A stretch of DNA of 64,000 bases from an uncultured Bacilli bacterium (GCA_910577075.1 CAJTKV010000005.1:1-64000); one strand, 5' to 3'. Shown: positions 16,091 to 24,538, counted from the first letter of the stretch. Program-made: numbers and translations. Notes: generated by a model not told the origin, from the sequence alone.

Positions 16091-17283
16091 TCTACTTTCA
16101 TTAGTTGTTTAGCTGTTTCTAATTCATATTGGTATGTATCAGTTTCTGATACATAATTCATAACTTCTTCTAGATATGATACGAATTCTTCCATCCATAG
16201 AGAATTATCCGCCTCAAATGCCTCATATAATTCATCTAAGTAAGCAATTTGGCCTTCCGATAGATAATATGCTAATTTAGATTTGAAGGTTTGATATTTG
16301 CTTGCTGGATCAGCATTTTTTTTAAGTTCTGAAGTTATCTGTCTTATATATGCTCGTATTGTCTTTAAATCTATATTAATTTTTAACATTAGAGAAACTA
16401 TTTCAAGCATTTTATTATAATCAACTGGTTTAGTTATCTCTTTTTTAGGAATATTGAAGTACTCTCTTATATAATTATATATATCCTTTTGTTCCTTGTA
16501 TGGTATGGTTATCTCTTCTACTTTAGAGGCTGGGCATGAATATTTTGGCTCACTGGAAGTTAATGGTGTTGAAGACTTTTTACGTGATGTCAATTGTTTA
16601 TCTAATATATATCTTATCATTTCACATACATTGTTACTGAAAGATAATGCTTGTAAATTGGCAATAATTATTTCAATATCTTCTTCATCATATTCTGCCA
16701 TTTTAGAAAAATAATGCGTTTTAATCGCTTTGTGTTCATCGATTAAATCCTTTATATCAGAAAAGAATTTATCACTGTTGTCTAATATGGCATCACGGAT
16801 GAGGATTTCACGAGCACTTAGCTCTTTGTCATCTCCATTGATAATTCTATTGATTTCTCCTGTTGACACTAACATGTCTATTTCTTGGGCAGAGATATTT
16901 TCAAATTGGTACTTTCTTAATTCAGTGTCATTAATAGCTTTAGTTGCCCTTGCACGATCAATACATTTTATATTTCTCCTAAGCATATATGTGACGAGAT
17001 TAAATACTTCCCGACAAGAGAGATTGGCCTCTTCTATGTATCTAGACAAATCTTTAAAATGATAAAAGATTTCCATATGTTTTAAATACTCTTCATCACT
17101 CATTGTTATTCTTTGCAAAATAAAATTTATTTCCATTTCGCGATCAGTTATTTTTTTAGGTAAATCGACCACTTGAGTATTTGCTATATCTTTATCTATA
17201 GTCATAAATCTAATCGACCTTTTAGCTATTTTTTTCTTTTCCTCCTCCAAGTAATTAGTAAATGTTTCTACGCCTTTAATCAT
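16078..17283 (-). CDS. Uncharacterised 401-residue helical protein
   Basis: Soluble, charged, all-helical protein with no membrane segment or known motif. The N-terminal third is rich in Lys/Glu; the centre carries the Arg-rich YMLRRNIKCIDRARATKAINDTELRKYQF, and a Pro/Ser-rich linker (SRKKSSTPLTSSEPKYSCP) separates two helical halves. It is supported by a consensus promoter (17313-17340), RBS AGAGGGG and its own terminator. It is the first of several large helical unknown proteins between 16 and 20.5 kb; no function is assigned. Confidence 0.75.
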   Translation of the reverse strand: MIKGVETFTNYLEEEKKKIAKRSIRFMTIDKDIANTQVVDLPKKITDREMEINFILQRITMSDEEYLKHMEIFYHFKDLSRYIEEANLSCREVFNLVTYMLRRNIKCIDRARATKAINDTELRKYQFENISAQEIDMLVSTGEINRIINGDDKELSAREILIRDAILDNSDKFFSDIKDLIDEHKAIKTHYFSKMAEYDEEDIEIIIANLQALSFSNNVCEMIRYILDKQLTSRKKSSTPLTSSEPKYSCPASKVEEITIPYKEQKDIYNYIREYFNIPKKEITKPVDYNKMLEIVSLMLKINIDLKTIRAYIRQITSELKKNADPASKYQTFKSKLAYYLSEGQIAYLDELYEAFEADNSLWMEEFVSYLEEVMNYVSETDTYQYELETAKQLMKVENGK

Positions 17284-17312
17284 TGGTGTCCCCTCTTTCT
17301 CATTAGATATTT

Positions 17313-17340
17313 AGTATATAGAATTTTTTATAAATGTCAA
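17313..17340 (-). promoter_or_regulatory. Promoter of the 401-residue gene
   Basis: TTGACA (17340-17335), 16-bp spacer, TATACT (17318-17313) on the minus strand. Confidence 0.75.
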
Positions 17341-17360
17341 TGCTTTTGATATATAAATTT

Positions 17361-17382
17361 AAAAAGCACGTAAATACGTGCC
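17361..17382 (-). terminator. Terminator of tRNA-Glu
   Basis: GGCACGT, loop, ACGTGC, then a U-run on the minus strand, 15 bp after the tRNA CCA end. Confidence 0.8.
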
Positions 17383-17396
17383 TAAAATAACAAAAA

Positions 17397-17473
17397 TGGT
17401 GATCTGTATGGGATTCGGACCCATGTATGTAACCTTGAGAGGGTTATGTGTTAAACCACTTCACCAACAGACC
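17397..17473 (-). tRNA. tRNA-Glu (anticodon CTC)
   Basis: Cloverleaf read on the minus strand. The acceptor GGTCTGT pairs with ACAGATC (one G-U), followed by discriminator A and an encoded CCA. The D-arm contains GTGAAGTGGTTTAACAC. The anticodon stem TAACC/GGTTA encloses the loop CTCTCAA, giving anticodon CTC, which reads GAG. The T-arm is ATGGG-TCCGAAT-CCCAT. The GGTCTGTTGGTGAAG start is typical of Bacillota tRNA-Glu. It stands alone with its own terminator. Confidence 0.93.
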
Positions 17474-17567
17474 AAATAAATTGATTACCTATATAGTTTA
17501 ACAAATATTTTGGCATTTGTGTACTCCTTTTTTATAAAAACATTAAAAAAAGGATATTTAATATCCT

Positions 17568-17867
17568 TTATACACCTAAAATTATCAAATCTTCTATCGA
17601 CTTATTGACGACATTGCGAAATAAATTCATATCAATTTTAGAAATAGTCTTTATAATGGTCTCTTTATCATTGAGGATTAAGTCTGGTCTAGCAACTATT
17701 ATCTTAGCAATATCTGATGCTATTCCAATACTGTTATAGTATGCTAAATTTTCGCGAACAGTTACTTCAGATAAACCAATTAGTTCAATAATATCTGGTT
17801 TAACATTATGGGATATATATTCAAAATCCAAGTTTGTCACACCATATTCTTTTATGTATTCTATCAT
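17568..17867 (-). CDS. 99-residue helical protein, coupled to the upstream gene
   Basis: Small soluble protein starting MIEYIKEYGVTNLDFEYI. The repeat-like pattern of hydrophobic helices (NVKPDIIELIGLSEVTVRENLAYYNSIGIASDIAKIIVARPDLIL) is reminiscent of the last repeats of the 459-residue protein just upstream. The ATG lies one base after that gene's TAA and the RBS TGGAGTG is inside it, so the pair is translationally coupled. No family recognised. It could be a detached C-terminal piece of the upstream protein; the good RBS argues for a separate product. Confidence 0.65.
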   Translation of the reverse strand: MIEYIKEYGVTNLDFEYISHNVKPDIIELIGLSEVTVRENLAYYNSIGIASDIAKIIVARPDLILNDKETIIKTISKIDMNLFRNVVNKSIEDLIILGV

Positions 17868-17868
17868 C

Positions 17869-19248
17869 TTAATCACTCCAAACAATACGATCATCATTTG
17901 ATTCATGATAAATCTTTGATATCAATAGTCTATTTATTTGCGCTAAATTTTCGTTTTTAATCTCAATATTATATTTTTTAGCAATATAATTTAACTTTAA
18001 TCCCAATTTAGAAACCTTTAAAATATTATAATTAGTACTTTTTAATACAGCATTCATATCAATGTTGTATTTGTATAATAAATCGACATTTTCAACGATA
18101 AGGGTGGCATCATTAGCCATATTTTTATAACATTTATTGACGATATCGCGCTTATTAATTCCCTTCTGTTCGAGATAATTCATCGAATATGTTAGTACTT
18201 CGTTATCCGTTATTAGGAATAGAGGATCGCGTTTAATAAGTTCGCGATAATTAACACCTAAATCTTTTAACATTAAGACATTACTCATATAATCATAATA
18301 ACGCGGCCTGAAATATTCGTTTTTGCGATTAAAGAAAGCCGTAATGGTATTATTTAAGATGATCTTAAGTAAACTAATATCAATGATTCCATCTTGATCC
18401 TTAACACTGTCGACAACACCTTTAATAGACTCGGGGCTAGAATAGAGAATTAAAACTATTTTGGCATAGAAATTTTCCTTTTTTATTAAATGTAGTATGC
18501 CATATTCTTCGGCTCTATTTTTCTTAACTAGATTATATGTTTCGTATAATTTATTGACATCTGCCCTTTTTAGTTCGCCAATTAGATAATTAGGTAAATC
18601 CTTATAATCAACATTAATCTTGTCTAGCATTTCTAGAACTTTCTCGTCTAATTTTGGTCTCCTTATGTAGCGAAGATCAAAGACAGCTGTGGTCTTCCTT
18701 GGAGTTTTTAGAATTGCCAAATTATGACGATTAATATATTTCATAATCTGGAGCATGTTATTGTCAAATTCAACCAGATTATATTCTTTAGTTATCTCTT
18801 CAATAAAGTCAAAGTTATTAATCAATTCCTTTTTCTTTAACTTTCTTAAAAGATCATTACATTGTCTTTCTACTTCTTCAACATTGGTGATGATTGTTCC
18901 TTTATTCTCTAAGATATCTTTTAAATTTTCAATAACTTGGTTAACTAATTTAGTCTGAGCAGGAGTTAATTCAATTTTTAGATTATTCTCTCTTTGATGA
19001 GATAAGAAATCACGAAGATTAACTATGTCATTGGCAAAGTTAGGATTATTATGATTACTAGTTTCTGTTGCTAGTTTTTCAATGATAATGTCAGTCATAT
19101 CAGAAATAGAATATGGACTAGCAATAATTGATTTAAGCAACTCAACAAGATTAACGTTATCAACAATAATATCATCTTTATTTAAGGAACTTACGCGGGC
19201 AAGTTTATGTTCAATGATACTATAGAGTAATTTTTTTTCCTCACTCAT
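17869..19248 (-). CDS. Uncharacterised 459-residue helical protein with mTERF-like repeats
   Basis: All-helical, soluble protein. The C-terminal half (about 320-450) shows repeated units of about 30-35 residues such as MLKDLGVNYRELIKRDPLFLITDNEVLTYS, YLEQKGINKRDIVNK, LLYKYNIDMNAVLKS and LGLKLNYIAKKYNIEI. The pattern Leu-x2-Leu-Gly-hydrophobic ... Pro-x-Leu-Leu resembles mTERF nucleic-acid-binding repeats known mainly from eukaryotic organelles. That resemblance is by eye and may be convergent. The start at MSEEKKLL follows AGGAGT. It is read together with the 416-residue gene upstream (30-bp gap) and the 99-residue gene downstream. Confidence 0.7.
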   Translation of the reverse strand: MSEEKKLLYSIIEHKLARVSSLNKDDIIVDNVNLVELLKSIIASPYSISDMTDIIIEKLATETSNHNNPNFANDIVNLRDFLSHQRENNLKIELTPAQTKLVNQVIENLKDILENKGTIITNVEEVERQCNDLLRKLKKKELINNFDFIEEITKEYNLVEFDNNMLQIMKYINRHNLAILKTPRKTTAVFDLRYIRRPKLDEKVLEMLDKINVDYKDLPNYLIGELKRADVNKLYETYNLVKKNRAEEYGILHLIKKENFYAKIVLILYSSPESIKGVVDSVKDQDGIIDISLLKIILNNTITAFFNRKNEYFRPRYYDYMSNVLMLKDLGVNYRELIKRDPLFLITDNEVLTYSMNYLEQKGINKRDIVNKCYKNMANDATLIVENVDLLYKYNIDMNAVLKSTNYNILKVSKLGLKLNYIAKKYNIEIKNENLAQINRLLISKIYHESNDDRIVWSD

Positions 19249-19278
19249 CTTATTCAACTCCTATTTTATTCTTTTTTC

Positions 19279-20529
19279 TTAATATTTTTTTATTCCTTTT
19301 TTTTCTAATAATTTATTATATGCTTCAAGTAATTGATTTAGCATATCGATACATAAATTATAATCAGGGTTTTCACTATCTAATTTATCGATTTTATCTA
19401 AAGTTTCAGACATCGATTTGATTAGAGGCAAAGTCTTATAATCGACGGCTGTTTCATAATCATAGCCCATATCTTCTATTTCGGAAATCAATAGGCCAAC
19501 ATACTGATTGACATCATCATCCATTTCAACGGAATTCACATAGAATTCTTGTTTGTCGGCAAGAATGGCACGAGCCTCTTCAATTATACGATTATCTTCA
19601 ACTAATTCAATATTTAAAACATCATTAATCTTACTCTTAAATGATTCGATAAATTCTTCACTTTCATCGGCTTCAATTGCGCGAGTATAACTATTAAATA
19701 GGCTATTTAGAATCAAAGCAGAAATGATATTCTTAGTCAAATTGTATTTAAGACCATGTTTTTCGGCAATCTCCTTGGCAATAGATGGTATTAAATCGAT
19801 GTCAATATCCATATTTTCTAATTCTTTTTTTATTATATCTTTTTCTTCCGAATTGGCGATAAGATGTTTATCGACAACGGAAGTAACGTGATGTAAGAGA
19901 TTGACATAATCCTCATCAAAGATATCATTGTCTAATACTGGCACTTTTAAATTTTGCATGGCAATATATTGCATAATATGCTGTCTATCGCTTACAGGTA
20001 TGGCAAAATTCGTCATCAATTTAAGAAGTTTATCTATCTCCTCTTCTTCAAACAACTTGCTGAAGTTTTCGCGCGTAAGGACATCAATTAGATGGCGGTA
20101 TTCACTTACCTTTGTGCTTTGCAATTCTTCTTGATTATTGTGAATTTCTTCATAATCAGTTACATAATCAAGAATCATTTTAATGATATCTTCAAAATAT
20201 TTAGAAAGTTCAACGATTCGCGTTTGCAACGACGTATTTTGAATTGAGTATACATTAGAATTATATACTAATAATATTTTATTTTTCTCATCTTCCTTTA
20301 GACCTATTAAGTCTAATATTTTTTCCATATCATCAATTTTAATCTTGATTAATTCATCAACGGTCAATCTACTAGGAGCGGTATGAATGTAACTATTAAT
20401 GATATCTAATATTGCATTATAACTATCTTCATTGAGATTGGCTCTAGTTGTGGTACTTGTTAATAATTCGATGCGCTTTTTTAATTCCTCAACAAAACGA
20501 GAAACACTTTCGGCTATTTTTGGGTCCAT
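19279..20529 (-). CDS. Uncharacterised 416-residue acidic helical protein
   Basis: Soluble, strongly acidic, all-helical protein without Cys clusters, membrane helices or recognised motifs. It starts MDPKIAESVSRFVEELKKRIELL after a consensus GAGGAGG, and ends in a long helix with a basic tail (NKLLEKKGIKKY). It is the first gene of a three-gene unit with the mTERF-like protein and the 99-residue protein. Their shared order and close spacing suggest a common process, which cannot be named from sequence. Confidence 0.7.
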   Translation of the reverse strand: MDPKIAESVSRFVEELKKRIELLTSTTTRANLNEDSYNAILDIINSYIHTAPSRLTVDELIKIKIDDMEKILDLIGLKEDEKNKILLVYNSNVYSIQNTSLQTRIVELSKYFEDIIKMILDYVTDYEEIHNNQEELQSTKVSEYRHLIDVLTRENFSKLFEEEEIDKLLKLMTNFAIPVSDRQHIMQYIAMQNLKVPVLDNDIFDEDYVNLLHHVTSVVDKHLIANSEEKDIIKKELENMDIDIDLIPSIAKEIAEKHGLKYNLTKNIISALILNSLFNSYTRAIEADESEEFIESFKSKINDVLNIELVEDNRIIEEARAILADKQEFYVNSVEMDDDVNQYVGLLISEIEDMGYDYETAVDYKTLPLIKSMSETLDKIDKLDSENPDYNLCIDMLNQLLEAYNKLLEKKGIKKY

Positions 20530-20616
20530 TCGATATCCTCCTCATTGTATTTATCATAACATATAAATAGCGCAAATGCAAAGATTATAGGCTGATTTTT
20601 TCCATTTTCATGGGTG

Positions 20617-20645
20617 TTGTATTGATTTAAAAAATGTGTTATTAT
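20617..20645 (+). promoter_or_regulatory. Promoter of the 123-residue membrane protein gene
   Basis: TTGTAT, 17-bp spacer, TATTAT (20640-20645), 27 bases before the ATG. Confidence 0.6.
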
Positions 20646-20671
20646 GTTAAAGATACGAGGAGTTGAAAGTG

Positions 20672-21043
20672 ATGGATACAAATACGATAAAATTATTTGA
20701 TGCTAATAATAATTTGGTCGATAACTTTGATGAAGAAATCGAAAAAATCTTAATAAGTATTCATGGCGAAAATTACTATGATACTGATGAGGATTTAGTA
20801 AACACAAATTTAATTCCCGTTGCCGAAGAGTTATATAAAGATACTGATTTAGAAAAAACTATTGAAATAGTAGATTCAATGACAGAGGAAGCTAAACCAA
20901 TTACGATAGTAGAAAAGAAAGATACTAAAGTGGGGTTTAAAGATTTCATTCCCGTCTTATTTTTCATTCTAATATTTGCCGTTATTGTAATTGCTGGATA
21001 TTATTTTTTAAATACTGTAGATTTAATGGGCTTGCTAAAATGA
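20672..21043 (+). CDS. 123-residue tail-anchored membrane protein
   Basis: Acidic cytoplasmic domain of about 85 residues (many Asp/Glu, DEEIEKILISIHGENYYDTDEDL), then a single C-terminal helix (about 92-113, FIPVLFFILIFAVIVIAGYYF) and a short tail, so it should be tail-anchored with the bulk inside the cell. The ATG at 20672 follows GAGGAG; an in-frame TTG nine bases up lacks an RBS. It has its own promoter and terminator. No family recognised. Confidence 0.7.
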   Translation: MDTNTIKLFDANNNLVDNFDEEIEKILISIHGENYYDTDEDLVNTNLIPVAEELYKDTDLEKTIEIVDSMTEEAKPITIVEKKDTKVGFKDFIPVLFFILIFAVIVIAGYYFLNTVDLMGLLK

Positions 21044-21063
21044 TAAGAAATTATCATTTTTTT
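21037..21063 (+). terminator. Terminator after the tail-anchored protein gene
   Basis: AAATGATAA, short loop, TTATCATTT, then a T-run. Confidence 0.8.
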
Positions 21064-21089
21064 GTGGTATAGTATGATTGGTGATGGAG

Positions 21090-21344
21090 ATGAATTTTGA
21101 TAATATTGAGGTAGATATAAATCCCGATTATACAATGATGAAAAAAGTTAAAGACAAATTATATCTTTCCCAAGAACAGATGGACATATTAAAGGAGTTT
21201 AATATTGATTATATGCAATATAACAATTTAAGAGAATTGATATTGGCCCTTGAGGAATTATATGAAACTTCGGGAGATGAGGCCATAAACAATCTTTTAG
21301 ATATACTATCTGAAAGGGACTATTACGAAAATTACAATAAATAG
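21090..21344 (+). CDS. 84-residue acidic protein of unknown function
   Basis: Small soluble protein starting MNFDNIEVDINPDYTMMKKVKDKLYLSQEQMDILKEF. It is Asp/Glu-rich and helical, with a Met/Tyr-rich middle (FNIDYMQYNNL). The start at 21090 is preferred because GGTG lies at normal RBS distance; the in-frame ATG at 21084 leaves no room for one. It sits between two terminator/promoter units and may have its own weak promoter (TATGAT about 21072). No family recognised. Confidence 0.6.
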   Translation: MNFDNIEVDINPDYTMMKKVKDKLYLSQEQMDILKEFNIDYMQYNNLRELILALEELYETSGDEAINNLLDILSERDYYENYNK

Positions 21345-21347
21345 TTG

Positions 21348-21375
21348 TTGATATTCAATAAAAATATGCTATAAT
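21348..21375 (+). promoter_or_regulatory. Promoter of the small XRE regulator
   Basis: TTGATA, 16-bp spacer, TATAAT (21370-21375). Confidence 0.75.
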
Positions 21376-21411
21376 TAAGTATATAAGATGTATATGCATA
21401 GGAGGATTATC

Positions 21412-21636
21412 ATGGGATTAGTTATTAGACTAGATCGCATCATGGCTGATCGAAAAATATCTTTAAAGGACCTTGCTTTAAATGTAGGAATTACTACTGC
21501 TAATTTATCTAATCTAAAAACAGGTAAAGCCAAAGCAATTCGTTTTTCAACTTTGGAAGCAATTTGTCATACATTAAAGTGCCAACCTGGAGATATACTA
21601 GAATTTACAGAAGATGATAAAGATGATTTATTATAA
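21412..21636 (+). CDS. Small XRE-family DNA-binding regulator (YozG-like)
   Basis: Protein of 74 residues that is almost only a Cro/CI-type helix-turn-helix: RLDRIMADRKISLKDLALNVGITTANLSNLKTGKAKAIRFSTLEAICHTLKCQPGDILEF. This matches the short YozG-like regulators of Bacillota, which end with the C-x-P-G-D-I-L motif. The start at MGLVIRLD follows AGGAGG. It has its own promoter and terminator. No obvious partner gene lies in the same transcript, so its targets cannot be predicted. Confidence 0.9.
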   Translation: MGLVIRLDRIMADRKISLKDLALNVGITTANLSNLKTGKAKAIRFSTLEAICHTLKCQPGDILEFTEDDKDDLL

Positions 21637-21637
21637 A

Positions 21638-21664
21638 AAGCCGATATAATATCGACTTTTTTTA
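21638..21664. terminator. Bidirectional terminator between the XRE gene and the pseudouridine synthase gene
   Basis: CGATAT-aat-ATCG core with A-rich and T-rich flanks (AAAAAGCC ... ACTTTTTTT), placed between two convergent genes. Confidence 0.65.
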
Positions 21665-22321
21665 TTGTTCAAAAATAGCAAATTCGCGAGGATGGCGCGT
21701 TTCAAAGGTATAAACTTTTTTACTTATAGGATGAATTATCTCAAGTTTTAGAGCATGTAAGCAAATACGCCTTAAAGGGTTTTTGGTAGATCCATATTTT
21801 TTGTCGCCTATTATGGGATGATTGATATTTTGCATAGCGACTCTTATTTGATTTTTACGGCCCGTTTTAATATTTATTTTAAGTGTTGAGAAAGCCTTAC
21901 TTCGCTTTATTACTTCGTATTCTGTAATAGCTTCTTTTCCGGAAGAATCATCTGTAGCATAAGTAAGCAAAGTCTTGGTTTCTTTTAAATATTCTTTGAT
22001 CGTCTGTTTTACAGGATCAACATATCCTTCGACGACGGCAATATACTCGCGTGTAATAGCACAGTTATTCCAATCATTTTGAAGGAGTTCTTTTAACTTT
22101 TGATTTTTGGCAAATAGAACAATTCCGGATGTATCACGATCAAGACGATGAACAATAAAGACCTTATTGCTTTTATTTTTTCTTTTTAAGTATTCGTATA
22201 CTTTGTGATATAGAGTGTTGACTTTTTCATCCTCGGTAGCTATTGTCAACATGTGTGCTGGTTTATTTACGACAATTAATTCCTTATCTTCGTATATAAT
22301 ATCTAATTTATCTTTTACCAT
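21662..22321 (-). CDS. RluA-family pseudouridine synthase
   Basis: Isomerises uridine to pseudouridine in rRNA or tRNA. The 219-residue protein holds the RluA catalytic motif HRLDRDTSGIVLFAKN with its catalytic Asp, plus the upstream IIYEDKELIVVNKPAHMLT and the C-terminal GRKNQIRVAMQNINHPIIGDKKYG and LHALKLEIIHP blocks. It lacks the N-terminal S4 domain of RluD/RluC, so it resembles the shorter RluA/TruC-like members. Target site unknown. RBS AAAGGGG. It begins 2 bp after the nuclease gene stop, so the two form an operon. Confidence 0.92.
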   Translation of the reverse strand: MVKDKLDIIYEDKELIVVNKPAHMLTIATEDEKVNTLYHKVYEYLKRKNKSNKVFIVHRLDRDTSGIVLFAKNQKLKELLQNDWNNCAITREYIAVVEGYVDPVKQTIKEYLKETKTLLTYATDDSSGKEAITEYEVIKRSKAFSTLKINIKTGRKNQIRVAMQNINHPIIGDKKYGSTKNPLRRICLHALKLEIIHPISKKVYTFETRHPREFAIFEQ

Positions 22322-22323
22322 TT

Positions 22324-22968
22324 CTATCCCCTTTTTAATTTAATGAGTAATATACTTAGTAGGACGATTCCCGAATTTATAAACAATAAATAATGAAGTG
22401 TTCTTTGATCAAACGATTTTATTTTTATAGTATTCTCAGTTTGATTTTGCTCAGTATTATTAATATCTATCCCGCTTTTACAGTATTTTTCTTTAATATT
22501 TGGATAATTCCATATTCCAAGTTTGGACGTTAAAGCTTCCTTTTGAGAATCACATAAGTTGGTTAAATATTTATAATCGGAAGTTACATAATTTACTTGG
22601 CCATAGCCCTTTTTAATTAAGATATCTTGAAGTAATTTCCCGTCAACATAAACCCAAGCTAATTCGCGATTATATTTATCTTTTTTTAATGCTTTTATGT
22701 CATATTCAATTTCGATTTTTTTAGCTTCTTTAAGTAACGAACAGGCATATTCATCTATCTCTTTAGATATTTCCCCATCTTCGGAATCAAATGCTAATAG
22801 TCTTATTCTTTTAACTTTGCCATCTACTTCATACCAGGAATTGGTTGCCGATAGACAATTTACTAAACTGACTTCTTTTTTATCTTCCGTGGGCATAGTT
22901 ACTTCTTCTGCATAAGTGTTAACCATAAATGCTACTAAAGATATGAATAATAAAACTGCCTTTTTCAT
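22324..22968 (-). CDS. Exported, membrane-anchored thermonuclease-like (SNase) protein
   Basis: The 214-residue protein has a signal peptide (MKKAVLLFISLVAFMVNTYA), a staphylococcal-nuclease OB-fold domain (about 35-150) and a C-terminal membrane helix (LLFINSGIVLLSILLI) with a basic tail, so the nuclease should face outward at the cell surface. Conserved pieces are RIRLLAFDSED (Arg35 region), DEYACSLLKEA and DKYNRELAWVYVDGKLLQ (Arg87 region). At the position of catalytic Glu43 the alignment reads E-D instead of P-E, so activity is likely but not certain. The ATG chosen follows TAGGTGA. Confidence 0.8.
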   Translation of the reverse strand: MKKAVLLFISLVAFMVNTYAEEVTMPTEDKKEVSLVNCLSATNSWYEVDGKVKRIRLLAFDSEDGEISKEIDEYACSLLKEAKKIEIEYDIKALKKDKYNRELAWVYVDGKLLQDILIKKGYGQVNYVTSDYKYLTNLCDSQKEALTSKLGIWNYPNIKEKYCKSGIDINNTEQNQTENTIKIKSFDQRTLHYLLFINSGIVLLSILLIKLKRG

Positions 22969-23033
22969 ATTCTTCACCTACTATTGATTATATAAAATTA
23001 TATGAACTTTGTAAATGAATATGCTTTATTTAC

Positions 23034-23062
23034 TTGTATAAATCAGTGTTTATTTGTATAAT
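23034..23062 (+). promoter_or_regulatory. Promoter of the membrane protein-sirtuin-VanY operon
   Basis: TTGTAT, 17-bp spacer, TATAAT (23057-23062), 20 bases before the ATG. Confidence 0.75.
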
Positions 23063-23082
23063 TATAATAGAGGTGATATTAA

Positions 23083-23817
23083 ATGGCTAACACAGAAGAA
23101 ACTAAAAAGAAAGGAACAAGCCAAAACAGCAATAAAAATAATACTGCTAAAAATAATACAAACAACAATAAATCTAACAATAATAAGAAACAACCTGCTA
23201 AAAATAATACTCAACAGAACAAGAATACACAAGCTAAGAAGAATAACCAAAATACAAATAAAAATACACCGAAGAAAACTACTAACAATAATAAACCAAA
23301 GAAGAAACCAGCAAAGACTGCTGATGAGTTAAAGAGTGTCGTTAATAATAAGGCACCACAAAATAAAAAAGAGAATGTTCAAGAAAAAAAAGAGGTTGAG
23401 GTTAAAGAGGAAGTAAAAGAAGAAACTGTTGTTTTAAAGGAAGAAGTTGCTTCTACGCCAAAAGAAAGCAAGATTGAGGAAAAAGAAATTATAGAACCTG
23501 TAGTTGAAGAACTTCCAGTTGAAGATGAGGTTACAACTACAAAAGTTGAGGAAGAGGATAAGAAGAAGGACGAGAAATTATCAGCTGATATGGAAGTGGA
23601 TAAGGAAAAAGTCGCCTATAATGCTAAAAAGGACAAATTAGTTGATTTAGGTATTTTAGTAATTATTATTGGCTTATTTATTCTAGTTCTTACAACTTAC
23701 TTAACTAGTGCAATGGATTTATCTTATACTGTTACAAATAATTTAGTAATTTTAGCTTTAGTTGTTGAAGCTATTGGAATGGCTGTAATCATAGTTAATT
23801 CCCTATTTAGAAAATAA
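23083..23817 (+). CDS. Lys/Asn-rich membrane protein
   Basis: 244 residues. The first 85 are low-complexity Lys/Asn/Gln/Thr-rich (strongly basic and disordered), the next 85 are Glu/Lys/Val-rich (EKKEVEVKEEVKEETVV), and the last 60 hold two membrane helices (LVDLGILVIIIGLFILVLTTYL and NLVILALVVEAIGMAVIIVNSLF). A long charged disordered arm on a two-helix anchor is visible, but no family is recognised. RBS GAGGTGAT. Its TAA overlaps the next ATG by one base (TAATG), so it is translationally coupled to the sirtuin gene. Confidence 0.75.
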   Translation: MANTEETKKKGTSQNSNKNNTAKNNTNNNKSNNNKKQPAKNNTQQNKNTQAKKNNQNTNKNTPKKTTNNNKPKKKPAKTADELKSVVNNKAPQNKKENVQEKKEVEVKEEVKEETVVLKEEVASTPKESKIEEKEIIEPVVEELPVEDEVTTTKVEEEDKKKDEKLSADMEVDKEKVAYNAKKDKLVDLGILVIIIGLFILVLTTYLTSAMDLSYTVTNNLVILALVVEAIGMAVIIVNSLFRK

Positions 23818-24530
23818 TGAACGAAATTGAAAAATTAAAAGAGATAATAAAATCTTCTAAGAGAATCGTCTTCTTTGGAGGAGCAGGAGTATCTACAGAA
23901 AGTGGTATTCCAGACTTTCGAAGCAAAGATGGTCTTTATAATCAAAAATATGATTATAATCCCGAAGAGATATTATCTCATTCTTTTTTTATAGATAATC
24001 CAGAGTACTTTTATAAATTTTATTTTGATAAAATGATTTATCAGGATATAAAACCCAATGAATGTCATAAATATTTAGCAAAACTTGAACAAGATAATAA
24101 ATTATTATGTGTTATTACCCAAAATATCGATAATTTGCATGAACTTGCTGGCAGCAAACGCGTTATTCATTTACATGGAGAAGTAATGAAGAATCATTGT
24201 ATGAATTGTAATGCGTTTTATAGTTTAGATGAATTACCAAGAGATGGTGTTCCTAAATGTAAGTGTGGTGGCATTATTAAACCAGATGTCGTTTTGTATG
24301 AAGAACCTTTAAAGGAAGAAGATGTGGAGATGGCAATTGAAGAGATAAGCAAGGCCGATACTTTGATTATTGGTGGTACTTCTTTATCTGTCTATCCGGC
24401 TGCTAGTTATGTCAACTTTTTTAAGGGTGATAACCTAATTGTTATCAATCGTGATATAATAGGTAGTGTGAAAGCAAATTTGCAAATTAACGCTTCAATA
24501 AGTGAAGTATTTGCAAAATTAAAGGATTAG
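23817..24530 (+). CDS. cobB: Sir2-family NAD-dependent protein deacylase
   Basis: Removes acyl groups from lysine using NAD+. The 237-residue protein has the NAD-binding GGAGVSTESGIPDFRSKDGLY, the TQNIDNLHELAG motif, the catalytic His in VIHLHGE, a zinc ribbon (CMNC ... CKCGG) and the C-terminal GGTSLSVYPAASY. It is a typical class-U or class-III bacterial sirtuin length. It is the second gene of a three-gene operon between a membrane protein and a VanY-type carboxypeptidase; substrates are unknown. Confidence 0.95.
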   Translation: MNEIEKLKEIIKSSKRIVFFGGAGVSTESGIPDFRSKDGLYNQKYDYNPEEILSHSFFIDNPEYFYKFYFDKMIYQDIKPNECHKYLAKLEQDNKLLCVITQNIDNLHELAGSKRVIHLHGEVMKNHCMNCNAFYSLDELPRDGVPKCKCGGIIKPDVVLYEEPLKEEDVEMAIEEISKADTLIIGGTSLSVYPAASYVNFFKGDNLIVINRDIIGSVKANLQINASISEVFAKLKD

Positions 24531-24538
24531 GTGAGTGT

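Noticed and set aside
17397..17473. tRNA-Glu as integration site of an element
   Set aside because: Both sides carry ordinary chromosomal genes with normal promoters; no integrase and no duplicated tRNA 3' end.
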